A stretch of DNA of 59,216 nt from Phoronis australis (lineage: Eukaryota; Phoronida; Phoronidae), in contig NMRA01000256.1 in the NCBI GenBank assembly GCA_002633005.1, positions 532,120 to 591,335 on the forward strand, read 5' to 3'. This document shows, piece by piece, positions 46,370 through 58,195 of the stretch. The notes beneath the pieces are model-generated. The model was not told the origin of the DNA and ran no database searches. It saw nothing but the letters and a program-made list of their open reading frames with translations. The stretch's first letter is position 1, and every line of letters begins with the position of its first letter. The position numbers and the translations under genes are program-made.

Positions 46370-48550
46370 TTAACGAAAAATCTCGTAGCAACTCTTGACG
46401 TGTTGTCTGAGATAAACCGGCGCGATTCTGTCCAAATCTTATTCACACCTCATTTTCATCCGATTGCCACACCTTAACGTTACAGTGCAGTACTTCAATA
46501 TAATCCGTCGTGTAGACTGCACTTGGAAATGGGCGCGTCCATGTGAAACACGGTAAATCTATTCCAGTCGCTTCAGCGATCGAGTTTAACACACTTGCCC
46601 TCATTAAATGAGGGCAGAGGTATCAATTTTTAACACCAAGTGGTTTGGAATGAGTGACACCAGGTAAATATCAATACTTCACAGCCGGGTTAAGGTCTAA
46701 TCAATCTAAAGTTTTTGTTAAAAGTGGTAGTGAAGACATGCATCCATGTCAGCATAGAACTCTAGCCCTGGAATGCCAACTCCCGCACCTTACCAATGTA
46801 CACGTATTCTATTATTAGAGCTTGCGACCCAGAGACTAGCCGTGACAGTTTGCACTGTAAATTTCCTGCAATCTGCTCGACTAAGTTTTGATCAAGTGTT
46901 TTAGGTATCAAATCAAGCCTAAATTCATTGATTCATTTTCATTTTGACATTTTTGTTCATCAAGCAAAACTCATGAGCTACGGTTCTAGACAACCAGCGA
47001 TTACCCGGCAAAATTAGTTAACAAACCGACCCGTGGCCCTGGACGGATACCGGGCAGAGTCTGGCCTATGACTTCTTTACAGCTCCAGTCTTTGAACAAC
47101 TTTCAATAACCTATCAAACAGATTTTTTCAACAAGACGTTTTAGGTGTTAAAATCATGTTGCAGTAGTCTACGGAAAGAAATGATTTTTGGTTTCCAAGT
47201 GTTTGCTCTGCAACTATAAATGAAAAGGTTAGGCCCTACTATCAGGTGTGTTTACCTAACTTTCGAAAAACTACCCGTATTTGCGTAGCTAAGTGTGCGT
47301 GTGTTGGTGTTCGCATCAATTAATACTGTTTTCATTAGTTTCTATGATTTATTTGTACAATACTTAGTTGTTGCCTGATCGGTGAATGTAGAATTAACTT
47401 ATACCCGTGAAACAAAATTTAAAAATGAAACTTTTACCTTGTAAAAAATCCAACAAATACTTTAGTAGTGTTAATGACAGCGTACTTGCCAAATGCCCCA
47501 CTCTTGGCGGACTATCCCGCTTTTTGAATTTTCCCGCCATCCCGCCACAACATCAAGATGTCCCACTTTTTGACGACCGGCGACACTTACATGTTACTAT
47601 ATAATACTGTAATGTTCCACGTGACATAGCACTATTTTCCCGTTTGATTAAACAGAAAAAACAGGACGTTTCATTGGACCCGCAATTGCCTATTCGACTT
47701 AAAAAATAAAAAACGCCATAAGACGCTTTTGGGAGTAACGTCTCCCGTTAGACAATAGAACGCTGTCGGGACCTTTTTGTGTGTTACGGCGAACATTTCA
47801 TCCTTCTCGAATGTTGGCAATTAAGGAACAGGTGTTCATTTGTTTCTCTGTTATGAATATTGTTATTTTCCAGAGCCCACTTTCGTTAGTGACATACATG
47901 TAACAATCGTAAAAATTTGAGCCAATGTCCCTTGTTTACGGTAGCACACACCACATGCACATGTATCAGGAGTACTAATTTTTACGTTCTGGAAGAAATG
48001 AGTTAATTTACAAACTACAATGGAAAGTTCTACTCTGCAGCCTATTTAATGATCTATCCACATTTAGGGGAGGGGCGTCCCCCACTTGGCTGCCGCAAGC
48101 AAATTGAAACAGTAACAGCGTGAAGCGTGAGGAAAGTTTAGTGGCAACGAGGACCGGTGGCGGAACCGTGTTCCCGTTTTTTTTAGTTCACCGATCGATT
48201 TTCTGCACAGAAGTCCCGCACGTCCGACCCTTGCAACTTTCGGGGCGCCTGTACACATACACTAGCGCTTTACCCAATTCCCTGAGGCAACATCTTGGGT
48301 CCACCCCTTATGATATCCTAGATCGGCCACTGATCCACATAGCATTTCAAACCTACACAATAGATGTTTGCTCATTTTTATCTATCACAAAGTCTTTATC
48401 TGCAAATATCGGATAAGTAGCTGGAGTAATTAGTTGATCACATTTTTCTAAATGTCACTGCATCGTGAATTTTTACCGAAGAACTGTATCACACGGCACC
48501 AATTGATAAACATGTACAATGGTTGACAATTTTGGATGAATACCTGTCTA
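46370..48550. other. Unassigned sequence between two G-rich TIR elements
   Basis: A near-perfect hairpin (TGCCCTCATT / AATGAGGGCA) lies at 46588-46609. Frames of 64-98 codons near 47407-47604 and 48064-48416 have no domains. No gene is recognised. Confidence 0.45.
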
Positions 48551-48555
48551 AATCA

Positions 48556-48823
48556 GGCGCGCACCCAGGGGAGGGGGGGCTCGGGGGGCTCGAAAGAGCC
48601 CTCCCCCCATTTGGCGAAATGGGCAAAATGGTCCGCCTCTGAGACACAAAAAGTCCGTGAAAATGAAACAACACTCCACCAAAAGTCCACTAAACAAGCG
48701 CAAACACGCAATTTACAGTGGTGGTCCCGTTTTTTTTTTAGTCCGCCCGCATTTTTGTTACCAAAAGGTCCACATCGCCAGGAATTCGAACCCCACCCCA
48801 AATATTGGAGGCTGGGTGCGCGC
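48556..48823 (+). mobile_element. Short TIR element, G-rich family, copy 3
   Basis: Its termini GGCGCGCACCCAG and CTGGGTGCGCGC are perfect inverted repeats over 12 bases. Inside it carries G-rich and C-rich blocks (GGGGGGCTCG and CCCTCCCCCC) that can pair, then TTTGGCGAAATGGGCAAAAT and GTCCGCCTC. This is the best copy of the three. No clear target-site duplication is visible. Overlapping open frames on both strands (96 and 109 codons) are products of the base composition. Confidence 0.75.
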
Positions 48824-48829
48824 ATGTAT

Positions 48830-51800
48830 ATGCTCCCAAGCATCTGTGAGGGATCTATATTTTAGTATCTTTGTCTTGATTGGGTAGAAATCATTTGAAT
48901 CATTGAAATTATTTCCATGGTGGTTTAATTTATCATTTGTATAGTCTCTCTAATCTATTTCCTTTTTTATATGTTACTATTACACATTGTTAATTTTCGC
49001 ATTTTGGTTAAACCTGTCAGGTATGCGAAATGATGATAATAATTATGAATGAAATTATGAATCGTTTGCTTCTGCCATTATCATGCAACCTAAAGAATTG
49101 ACGAAGGGCTTTCTAATAATAAGACTCTTATTCCATTCGGTTGAAAAATGGCCGAGCTGCGAAAAGTTTTAGTGGCAATCAATTCCGTAGGAATAACCAA
49201 CACCGGAACAACGAATGCAAGCAAGTGCCACGCATGCGCGGCGCAAACTTAGCAGCGCGAAATTGAAGTTTACTTTCTATGATGGTAGTAATATTTTTTT
49301 TCATTTATCCTAGTCGAATAATCCAAGGAAGAAACGTACAGGTTTAAAGTGTTGGCGTATAGATACATGTAGCATTGGTAGGCACAAAAACAAACCCTGC
49401 ACAGTTTAGGAATCCAAAAAATACATACAGATACACGTGACAAAATATATTGGCACATAGTCTTCGGTTTGGTGTTGACGAGTTGTCTCAGACTGAAGGA
49501 ATGGAAGTTACTTCTAGGTGCAACGCGATACAGACCACCACGGTGTATATTTAGGCGAGACTAATCACGTTGATCAGTTTTCGCTTTCATGTGTGTTACG
49601 CATCACATTTGCCAGAGGACGTTCATGTGAAACATCTTTAGATTGGGTGAAATCTGGCTACACATCTGTCGCGTCAAAGACGGGGCGCTGCATTTCGAGA
49701 CAAAAATCATGCCGTGAAACAATGCTAATAGAATTGGTGTGAATAAACAGTAATTTTTCAAAGATTTATTTTTAACTGAATTTTTGAAGTTTGGGAAAAT
49801 GGTCCAGGCCCACGCATAAGGCGACACTTCGCATTGGTTCTTATGCGTAATCCCCGTCAAATTGGCCAAAACGTAAGGGGCCGTGTGATTAGGCAGGATC
49901 TGGCGAGACTTCTGTTGCATCTGAGATACGAATCAATATAGAAGTGTTATGAATAAACAGTAATTTATCAGAATAACCCAGAATGGTGGATTAAATTTCG
50001 TCGAAACGTTGGACTTGTGTATATGCATGTATGTAAGTACATAATGAACTGTTGTGCTGGGGGGATCATTCTACTGTTTATTTGGCCCAAAACCAACATC
50101 GCCATTAGAATAACTTACGTAAGGTGGACGGATAGTAAGACAGGCGTGCACATTATAAGGGTGAGGACCTCTTCTAGCAAGGGACATCTCTATAGTTAAG
50201 CAGAAAATCACTGCCACAACGCACGTGTCACGTATATGAGACTGGTCATTTGACTGCACTCTCTACTGATCAAACAGTGAGAAGGGAATTGCCTTTTTCA
50301 AAGGCATATAATATATGAGCACGATATGAGTCAATGGTGTCTCAAAGCGACACCCAACCTACCCGTACCGTCTGCATTTGACAGCAGTGTCGTCCCCATG
50401 TGAAATTTAGTGAAACTAATCCCGTTATTTTTCCCCTAGAATTTCATTCGCAATATTTAGTGCATTAGGAAACGGTATACCCGGTGAATTTTACCAAATT
50501 TGGCTCACGAGTTACCACATACCATTTAAGAAAAACGGGCATATTGACGCACACGGACTCAAGTCTATGGGCCAATGTCAGTTTTCGTCTTTTTCGCTTT
50601 CAATTTTGATGGGCCTGTTGGCCCTAGCTGTGCAATCGCAGAGCCTGGACGAAATTATTTTTTTGCGCCAATAACGCGGGCGCACTCCTAAACTTATCTT
50701 AGTTACCGCGGTTTGTTAACTCAATTAACATTCTGATCATACTTAGTGAAATATAAAACCCCTGCCGCTGTTGACGCATGCGCGGTAGTGCGTTCACTGG
50801 TTCCTGCTATTAGGAGCGAAAAACATTGACAGTCAGCAGGAGTCCTTGGGGACACGAAGTTTGTGTAACCTTTTTCCAGAAATATTTCCGGGTTTTCTCA
50901 ATACATCAGAACAAAGCTATTGGATAAACAACCTCCCGTTGGTATTTACCTACATGTAGGGCCTTACGTGTACACTGTCGTGAGTTACGCGAGTTGTAGC
51001 ACTCGTTGTTTCTTTCTTACGCTTATGCGTGGCTTACGTGTTTTTATGCTACTGTTACAGAGCAAAAAAACAAACAAACAAACAAACAAACAAAACACTG
51101 ATGTTTCCAACAGCCTTCAATCAGCAGTAAAGCAATAAGCAACTGACGGGGGCTTCTCACAGTTTTCCAAGTCGAGGCCCGTTTGTTTACAGTGTGTAGG
51201 GAGAACATGTAAAAACGGATTAATCGGAGAATAACGAGCTTTTTTAAAACCACGAGAACTGCACAAAATATTTTTCATTTAAAAAATCTTACCTACTTTC
51301 ATATTTTACCAGTGTGCTCGTTTATTGACTTAAAATCGTGTTTAGAATTAAGTTTTCTCGAACTTCTGTGCCTTTGCCATATAAGAAACAAATTGCGCAC
51401 TTAAGGATACTAGACACGTACATGTAACCTGTTGCCGGGAAAAGAAGGTTATATTTTGGAGCATAAGTGTGCCTAAATGTCCAAACAAAAACGTTACCTA
51501 ACGTAGTTGCGTTGTCTAAGTGCCAAATACAGTACTGGGTGCTAAAGAGCACAGAAAAAGTCAGACGACGAAAGAAGTCATGAGCGGTATTGTGGAAATA
51601 CCAACATGCTCCACACAAATCTCTTTTTCACGCCATTTTATCAACAATACCCCCAAAACGCTAATATCGTGACTTAAGAGACGATTTCTAAAGCAAACCA
51701 GCCCAATTTAGTAACTTCCATCACATCCACTTAGTATGTTTTTAATTGTGTAAGCCTTATTTGGAAACGACGACAGACGTTTTCATAGCCTTCATCAACA

Positions 51801-54050
51801 GTGGAAACACGGGACCGAGCAGACTTTTTTGGAACTCATCTTTTTAACCGGGCAAATTCTTGTGACAAATATGTGAATAGAACAGTCGTTTATAAAATTT
51901 ATTATTCTCCCAGTTCAATATAAGCAAGAACAAAGGTCTGGGATTCCCTTACCTCACTTTACAGTTCATTGAAAGAAAAGTTTACCAAGCTAAAAGTATA
52001 GTTGAACTGGATTTTACAAATACATATAAAAACATACAAGACAGTGCACTAGTTTATGCTTCTAAAAAGGGAGAGACTATTATGGAGTGATGAAATATTC
52101 TTACATGGTTATTAGGTTATGCATTTTTGACCATCTATTTGTAAACTTTTCTATTTCGAAATTTTTTAAATAAATTTATTTTTCACAGGAGTAATGTAGT
52201 TCAATTTCTTTTGTCAATATGATTAAATTTGGAGGTTTACCGTTGAGAGGTTGCCTATATAAATGGAAGTTGCAAAGACCAAAGATTAAATTTTGAATTG
52301 CCTGGCTTCTACATCTGTTTCCAAAGAAAACAGTAAGTACATTTGTTCCCAGGGAAATATTGTTTTTATTTTCTAACCCAATCTTCAACATTGTTAAGAA
52401 AAATTCGAGCAACATCAAATTGGTTGATTATTTTATAATCCAAGAATGATTGGTAGCACCTGTGAAGTTATAACATTCAAAATCTCTTGGGAAACCTTTG
52501 CTTGACAAAAATGCAAGCAAAGTCAGCAAATGTAGGAAATCTTTCTGTCTGTGTACCGGAGGTGGTCATTGATTGCGTGCTCTTGCGTGCCACTGAACAG
52601 GGGGAAGTGGAAATCTGCAGTAAAGGAAGATTGTACATTATAACTGAACAACGGTAAACTGGTCAGACACAAGTACTCTGTAAAGCTAACTACCGCTGCC
52701 AACGCAAGGACGTTCAGCAAAATTTGCCATTCGAATGAGTGGTAGGGACCGAAAGCTCAGTCATGAAAAAATGTCCGTGCAAAAGATGAAAGAGGTGTCC
52801 TTTGTTAACTAAGGGTTACGAAGGACCTTATCAGCATGTATGGGCATTTAGCAAATTATCAAGAAAACTGTGAATTTAACTCAGTAAATGTATATATTTT
52901 CTGAAAGTAGAATAAAATTTGATTTTTGACTTTTCACAAATTTATAGTTAATTGGATCACGTGACCATGTCATGGATAGCAAAACAACGGTATCAGTAAC
53001 ACGATCAAATTTTATATGCTATTAAAGTTTACTGATACATCAAAAAAGGTGTTAGTTTTCTAAAATATCATTTCGTTTTCGGTTGATGCTACTTGAAATA
53101 TTTGTCATAAAAGGATACTTAAAAGCTCCGTTTTTGATAAACCATTCAAAAGTGAAACATCTTAAAAACAATTTCTAACAGTGCAGTATGTGAAAATTTC
53201 ATGCGAAACCAATATTTCTGAGATACATTGTATAATGTTCCGAAGTTTGCCAAATTTAGCCATATTTCGAGGGTCCTACATAGATTTACTTAAGAAATAT
53301 TGCCTTTCCGTTGATGAGAAGAACGAGTCTTTCATAATTACGATGGCGAAGACTTTCCTGTGTTCCTTTAGCATAAATTAGGCTAACCTAAATAATAAGT
53401 TTTGGTATTGTTCAGAATCTCAATCAATGCTTAACGACATTGTTTCAATAACAAGGTATTGTGTGAGTGTAGTACACATCACTTGGATATCGACCAAACA
53501 TTGTGGAGAGTGCGAGAAATTCCTTCTAAGAAAAGAATACGTGCTCCTCTAAATAGCCCTTGGCACTTACAGATGGTCTTAAATCGATCACCTGGTTTAC
53601 AAATGTACAATGGTAACAATATCGTGTGCAAATTGAAGTTAGAGAACGACAAAGAAATACGTGACTAAACAAGGGAAATGCTTGAGCAAACTTTCCAGAT
53701 AATGTGCCATTGTAATAATTTGGTTTACCTCATGTCGGGACATTTCTATACAATAAGACAATATCAGAATGTCGCACAACGAATGGTGTTATCCAAACAC
53801 TCAGCTCGCATTTACATAAGCATCAATATAAAATAGCATACAGGGTTGGCGCTAGTGTTGTTTGGGACTCATTGGCCTTCATGTAACAAATTTTGATACC
53901 ATTTCAATATTTATGAGTTCCGATACTCGTACCGTTTGAAATTTCCATGCCAACTAAAATCGAAAATACAACACTAAAATAAGAAGACATTGTTTATAAT
54001 ACGTAGTGGCAGTAGTATAGTAAGTTGCTTAGGCGCCCTGTTGCCCTGTT
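48830..54050. other. Long featureless stretch
   Basis: No gene is recognised over 5.2 kb. Small items are a GAATAAACAGTAATTT direct repeat at about 49742 and 49952, a (CAAA)n microsatellite at 51063-51096, and short frames at 53181-53381 and 53459-53668 without domains. Confidence 0.5.
51063..51096 (+). repeat. (CAAA)n microsatellite
   Basis: Six CAAA units in tandem follow a short A run. Confidence 0.95.
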
Positions 54051-54059
54051 TGAGCTTGA

Positions 54060-54312
54060 TCTTGGTCAAAGGTCATAGACTAAAGGCGAAAGGTGAAAGG
54101 TCACGTATGTTGAGTGCCACCGGTAAGGGCATCATCCGCCAACCGGAAGGAAGTGACGATGACCTCACATGTCATTATATAACAAGTTTAATTGTTTGTG
54201 TTAGAAAAGGACCTCGATCCAAGGTCAAGGTCATGCGTGTAATCGGAAGACGTCGGCAAACAGGAAGGAAAACGAGGTCGAATTAGAAGTCACATGACTG
54301 CTGACGTCATCA
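54060..54312. promoter_or_regulatory. Cluster of nuclear-receptor half-sites plus a CRE
   Basis: AGGTCA-type half-sites occur at 54070-54075 (AAAGGTCA), 54097-54102 (AAAGGTCAC), inverted at 54160-54167 (TGACCTCA), and as two adjoining units at 54222-54233 (AGGTCAAGGTCA, which also makes the extended site TCAAGGTCA). A consensus CRE, TGACGTCA, lies at 54302-54309. The density is unusual against the rest of the window. Part of the block looks like a diverged duplication (both halves have GGAAGGAA and AGGTCA), so repeat structure may explain it. Enhancer function is inference. Confidence 0.35.
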
Positions 54313-54497
54313 GGAAGGTTAGAGCGTGGCACCGACCGCAACCCGGATGATATCAAAAGATTGTGTTTGAAGAGTTCGATTGCTAGCTCGAGAGTGGACA
54401 CAAAATAGGTATTATACTGCATACTGAATGAGGATGATTCCCTTATTTTGCGTACGCCACATGTCGTCGTTGCATTATCCCCTTTGATCTCTCTCAA

Positions 54498-54582
54498 CAA
54501 CAGACGTCGCGTATAACCCGTGAAAGATGATAAGGGGATAACTAACTAAATCAGCAACAGATGTCGCGTATAACCCGTGAAA
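54498..54582 (+). repeat. 28-bp direct repeat beside the large palindrome
   Basis: CAACAGACGTCGCGTATAAC followed by CCGTGAAA at 54498-54525 recurs at 54555-54582 with one change (CAACAGATGTCG). The second copy stops 5 bp before the left terminus of the palindrome. Confidence 0.8.
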
Positions 54583-55737
54583 TATATTAATAAGCAGACA
54601 TTGTAACCACCTAAAATAGAACATCAATTTAATATTGTTTAAAAATGTATTAATAGCAAAGTAAATTCTAAAACACTACAAAAACCATCAAGAGCTTCAG
54701 ACACCATTATCCGTACAAGTGGTAAATTAAATTGAATTTTCCTGCACTACGGAGAAGAGATACACAAGCCGGGCTGGAGACGCTTCTTATTAATAGAGTA
54801 TAGGATTACATAGTACATAAGTTTGTCTTGTGTAACTTTTTCATAAAGACCGGGCTGACTTATAATTTTACTTGATAATGAGTCAATTAGGTATATTTCT
54901 AACCAATCTAGGCATACCAAAAGGCATATTAATTATCGTCTATGTACTATTAGGTGCCATCAAGTTTTTTTTACATAATTTTACAGAGATCGGCTGACAC
55001 ATATCTTACATTATAATGGGTCATTTAGGTATGTTTCACGGGGGTCAATTAAGAATGATTCGAACACGTCTGCTCTTACGTAAGATGCTGCATCTTATTA
55101 GATCTTTCAACAGGATTATGCGTTTCTTTATACTTGGTCCATAACGTGTACTTCGAACCAAACAACTGGGCATACACACGTCGTAAATTAATTACCCTCT
55201 GTGCACTGCTAGTTGCTACGCAATGCGTATGTAATAACCTTGAACGCCAGAGATATCAGTAAATTGAGTAGAGAATTGACGAAGTCTACGAATTAATCCG
55301 AAATCAGAGTTTGCTAGTTAGCGGTGAGTTACAATTTTCTTAATTCTTCACTTTACAGATTATTGTAATTTTGTTTCACGTACTGTGAATCCAGCCTTTC
55401 GTTGTTTTTGACCAACCGTCTAAATTGAAGATTCAAGACCCTTTTCAATTCCTCGTTTTTTTATCTATTTTTCAATTTTATTTTATAGATTAGCCATCCT
55501 CTGAAATTGTCTAAAAGTTTTTTCACCAACACTACATCTGTGGTGAGTCTATTTATTATAATCAATCCTGGTTCTTCCGATGTTTTTTGTGTTTGATTTT
55601 TTCGTAAACAAATATTAACACATGTCACCTACCAATATTTCAGTGTGGGTATAATTTTATAATCTATGTAGCGTAATACCATAAGTAACAATGAGCGTTT
55701 AGACGTTGAATATACGTTGTATGTGGACGAGTTGTGA

Positions 55738-56171
55738 TTACATTAATTCGTCAACAAATTCTGAAACAGAGCGATCGTTAGTTTTAATGTCTTTATTCAA
55801 CAAATTCGCAATAAAATCCATGCTCCATCCTCTGCACCGATATAACAAATTAAATATACAATATTGTCCACAAACTGTCGACGAAAGACCCTGAAGTTGT
55901 CTGATCTGAGTTGTCCTCCATTCGTATTTCTATCGAGAAAGTCTCCGATAGCGGTGGCACGCCGTTTGAGTCAAAATGTTTTCTTTTTCCATCCTCGGTC
56001 AGATAAATAGCCACCCAGTTTGTTCCAGGATTGTGGCTAGGATCATAGTTGCAAACGTAAACATACGGATGTGAAACGACACCTAGGTTACACAATTCAT
56101 CACTCACAAGACAACCGCCGAAGTCCTGTCCGACAAAGTTATCGCTTTCTAGAATTCTGATCAGTCCTCAT
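55738..56171 (-). pseudogene. Adenovirus-type cysteine protease, left-arm copy (broken)
   Basis: The ATG at 56169-56171 begins an adenain-like protease of the Polinton PRO type. Recognisable blocks in order are FGGCLVSDELC, then DPSHNPGTNWVAIY, then HFDSNGVPP, and in a second frame VCGQYC with RCRGWSMDFI. In this family the three blocks hold catalytic His, Asp/Glu and Cys. Here the residue before WVAIY is Asn, not His, while Asp and Cys are kept. A small deletion just after the start and another frameshift near 55920 split the frame, and the segment between the Asp and Cys blocks looks about 15 residues short. The stop is at 55738-55740. It follows the capsid-like frame by 14 bp, a compact virus-like spacing. 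Confidence 0.7.
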
Positions 56172-56185
56172 GGTGAGAAATTAAA

Positions 56186-56372
56186 CTATACGTTTCCAGC
56201 TCTATTAATTTCCAGAATGTTCTTAAACTCGGCATAACAAACAACTTTTATTGTAGAAGGCAGCTCCGATGGGAAATGGACTTCCAAGCGGAGGTTTCGT
56301 TGTTTTATGAGAGTAAAGTGACCCCATCCGATATGTCAGGGGTCAGATCAAAAGCAATCAGCGTGTTGCCTC
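56186..56372 (-). pseudogene. Capsid-like protein C-terminal fragment (Polinton type)
   Basis: The minus strand encodes the phrase LIAFDLTPD and, after a frameshift, RNLRLEVHF, VVCYAEFKNILEI and a stop at 56186-56188. This combination is typical of the C-terminus of the jelly-roll capsid-type protein in Polinton/Maverick and adintovirus-like elements, often annotated in animals as an F54H12.2-like protein. Only the last 60 or so residues are present, since the right arm of the palindrome begins just beyond. I am confident of the resemblance but less so whether it is the major or minor capsid protein. Confidence 0.5.
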
Positions 56373-56384
56373 CGATTTCACACC

Positions 56385-56808
56385 ATGAGGACAGATCAGA
56401 TTACTACAATTCTAGAAAGCGATGACTTTGTCGGACAGGTGTTTGGCGGTTGTTTTGCTAGTGATGAATTTTGTAACCTAGGTGTCGTTTCACATCCGAA
56501 TGCTTTAACAGTTTGTGTGACCCTAGCCACTAACCCGGAACACACAGGGTGGCTATTTATCTGACCAAAGATGGAAATGGAGAATATTTGTACTCGTTCG
56601 GCGTCCCACCTCTATCTGAGCACCCGAGAGACTTTCTCGATTGGAATGGAAGGACAACTAATACCAGAAAATTCAGGGTCTTTCGTCGACAGTTTTTGGA
56701 CAATATTATATATTTTATTTGTAACATGTGTGCCGACGTCGGAGCATGGACTTTACTGTTAATTTTAACAATCGCTCTGTTTCAGAATTTGTTGACGGAT
56801 TAATATAA
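56385..56808 (+). pseudogene. Adenovirus-type cysteine protease, right-arm copy (broken)
   Basis: This is the inverted partner of 55738-56171. The start MRTDQITTILESDDFVG is intact here, including three codons lost in the left copy, and FGGCFASDEFCNLGVVSHP follows. The His block is disrupted (HTGWLF then a stop near 56560). The Asp block is read in another frame and decayed, and remains of the Cys block continue to a stop at 56806-56808. More changes have accumulated than in the left copy, so the two have not been kept identical by recent gene conversion. It is not functional. Confidence 0.65.
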
Positions 56809-57019
56809 TCACAAATCGTACTCAACGTTTTAAACGCTTAATGTATTTTTGGTATTACGCTACAGAGATTATAAAATTATATTGAATTTGAAATATTGGT
56901 AGCGGACAGGAGTTAATGTTTGATTACGAAAAAAGAAAATACAATACTGGAAGAATCAGACTCACCACAGATATAGTGACGGTAAAAAAAAAATAGAAAA
57001 CAGAAGATGGCTAGTCTGC

Positions 57020-57048
57020 AAAATAAAATAAAATAAAATAAAATAAAA
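57020..57048 (+). repeat. (AAAAT)n microsatellite
   Basis: Five or more AAAAT units lie in the right arm of the palindrome. The left arm has a single-unit equivalent (ATTTTATTTTATAG near 55475), so the array expanded after the inverted duplication. Confidence 0.9.
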
Positions 57049-57894
57049 AGTAAATAAAAAACGAGGAATTAAAAAGAGTGCTGAATATGCAGTCTAGACG
57101 GTTGGTGAAAAACAACGAAAGCCTGGATACCAAGTACGTGAAACGAAATTTTAAAAATCTGTAAAGTGAACAATTAAGAAAATGGTAACTCACCGCTAAC
57201 TAGCAAACTCTGATTTCGGATTAATTTGTATTCTGTAGACTTGGTCAAAACTCTCCTCAGTTTACTGATATCTCTGGCGTTCAAGGTTATTATATACGCA
57301 TTGCGTGGCATCTAATAGTACACAGAGGGTAATTAATGTACGATGTAGGTATACCCAGTTGTTTTGTTCGAAATACACGTTATGGGCAAAGTATAAAGAA
57401 ACACATATTCCTGTTGAAAGAACTGAAAAGATGCAGCATCTTATTCAAGAGCCAAAGTCCCAGACGGGTTCGAACTTTATGATTGATCCCGTGAAACATA
57501 CCTAAATGACCCATTATAAAGTAAGATATGTGTCGTCCAGTCATAGATAGTAATTAATTTTCCACTATTGTACTCCTAGATTGGTAAGAAATATACCTAA
57601 TTAATCCATTATAAAGCAAAATTATGTGTCAGCCCGGTCTTTGTGAAAAAATACACAAGACAAACTCATGTAAGAAATCCAGTACGCTATTTGTATGAAG
57701 CGTGTCCAGTCCGGCTCGTGTATATCTTCTCGCGTAGACATAGGAAAATCTAAATTAATTCAGGTTTTGGACATTGAAGAATTTACCACTTGTAGGGATA
57801 ATTGTGTCTGAACGTTTTTAGGATTTTTGTATTGTTTCAGAATGTTATATTACGTTTACGTTCTATTTTAGGTGGTTACAATGTCTGCTTATTA

Positions 57895-58190
57895 GCAAAG
57901 ACGCTAACAAGACTATTCACCAAGGCCGCTGTCATTATTGTGTCATGGACCGTGGCGACACCTAGCGGGTGTGTGTGGGCCGACGAAGTGCGCAAGGCAT
58001 TCACTATGGCCGATCTTAGTTTGTCAAATACAAAATTGTCAGTGAAGTGTCTTTGTTTAAAATATTGAAAACAAAAAAACACGAGCACTGTAATGGAAAA
58101 ATACACATAGGCAAAATATAGAGTAAACCAAGAAAAAATTTGGGCAGCAAAGGTAATATAAATTACGAGAAATAAATCATAAGCAAGAGG
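57895..58190. other. Unassigned sequence right of the palindrome
   Basis: Open on both strands (plus 57802-58068, minus 57876-58106), but no domain is recognised in either reading. Confidence 0.35.
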
Positions 58191-58195
58191 GAGAC

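Larger units (their letters stand above)
54588..57894. mobile_element. 3.3-kb imperfect palindrome derived from a Polinton/Maverick-like element
   Basis: The left arm (54588 to about 56178) and right arm (about 56377-57894) are reverse complements over roughly 1.5 kb with moderate divergence and indels. The outermost bases are TAATAAGCAGACATTG and CAATGTCTGCTTATTA. Each arm holds, from centre outwards, an adenovirus-type protease pseudogene and then about 1.1 kb of non-coding sequence. The 200-bp single-copy centre encodes a capsid-like C-terminus. Polinton elements are large self-synthesising transposons related to DNA viruses, with protease and capsid genes, long TIRs and AG...CT ends. AGCAGAC/GTCTGCT near the ends would fit AG...CT, but I see no clear 6-bp duplication. 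Confidence 0.7.

Noticed and set aside
46094-46477. 127-codon frame starting with a poly-Gly stretch
   Set aside because: It begins in the G tract of a TIR element, includes the ambiguous base, and has an element copy without a matching frame.
54588-57894. CRISPR array or prokaryotic integron
   Set aside because: There are no regularly spaced direct repeats; the structure is an inverted repeat with eukaryotic element genes.
57802-58106. Opposed frames next to the palindrome as a cargo gene
   Set aside because: The plus-strand frame starts inside the palindrome arm and neither reading shows a known fold or motif.
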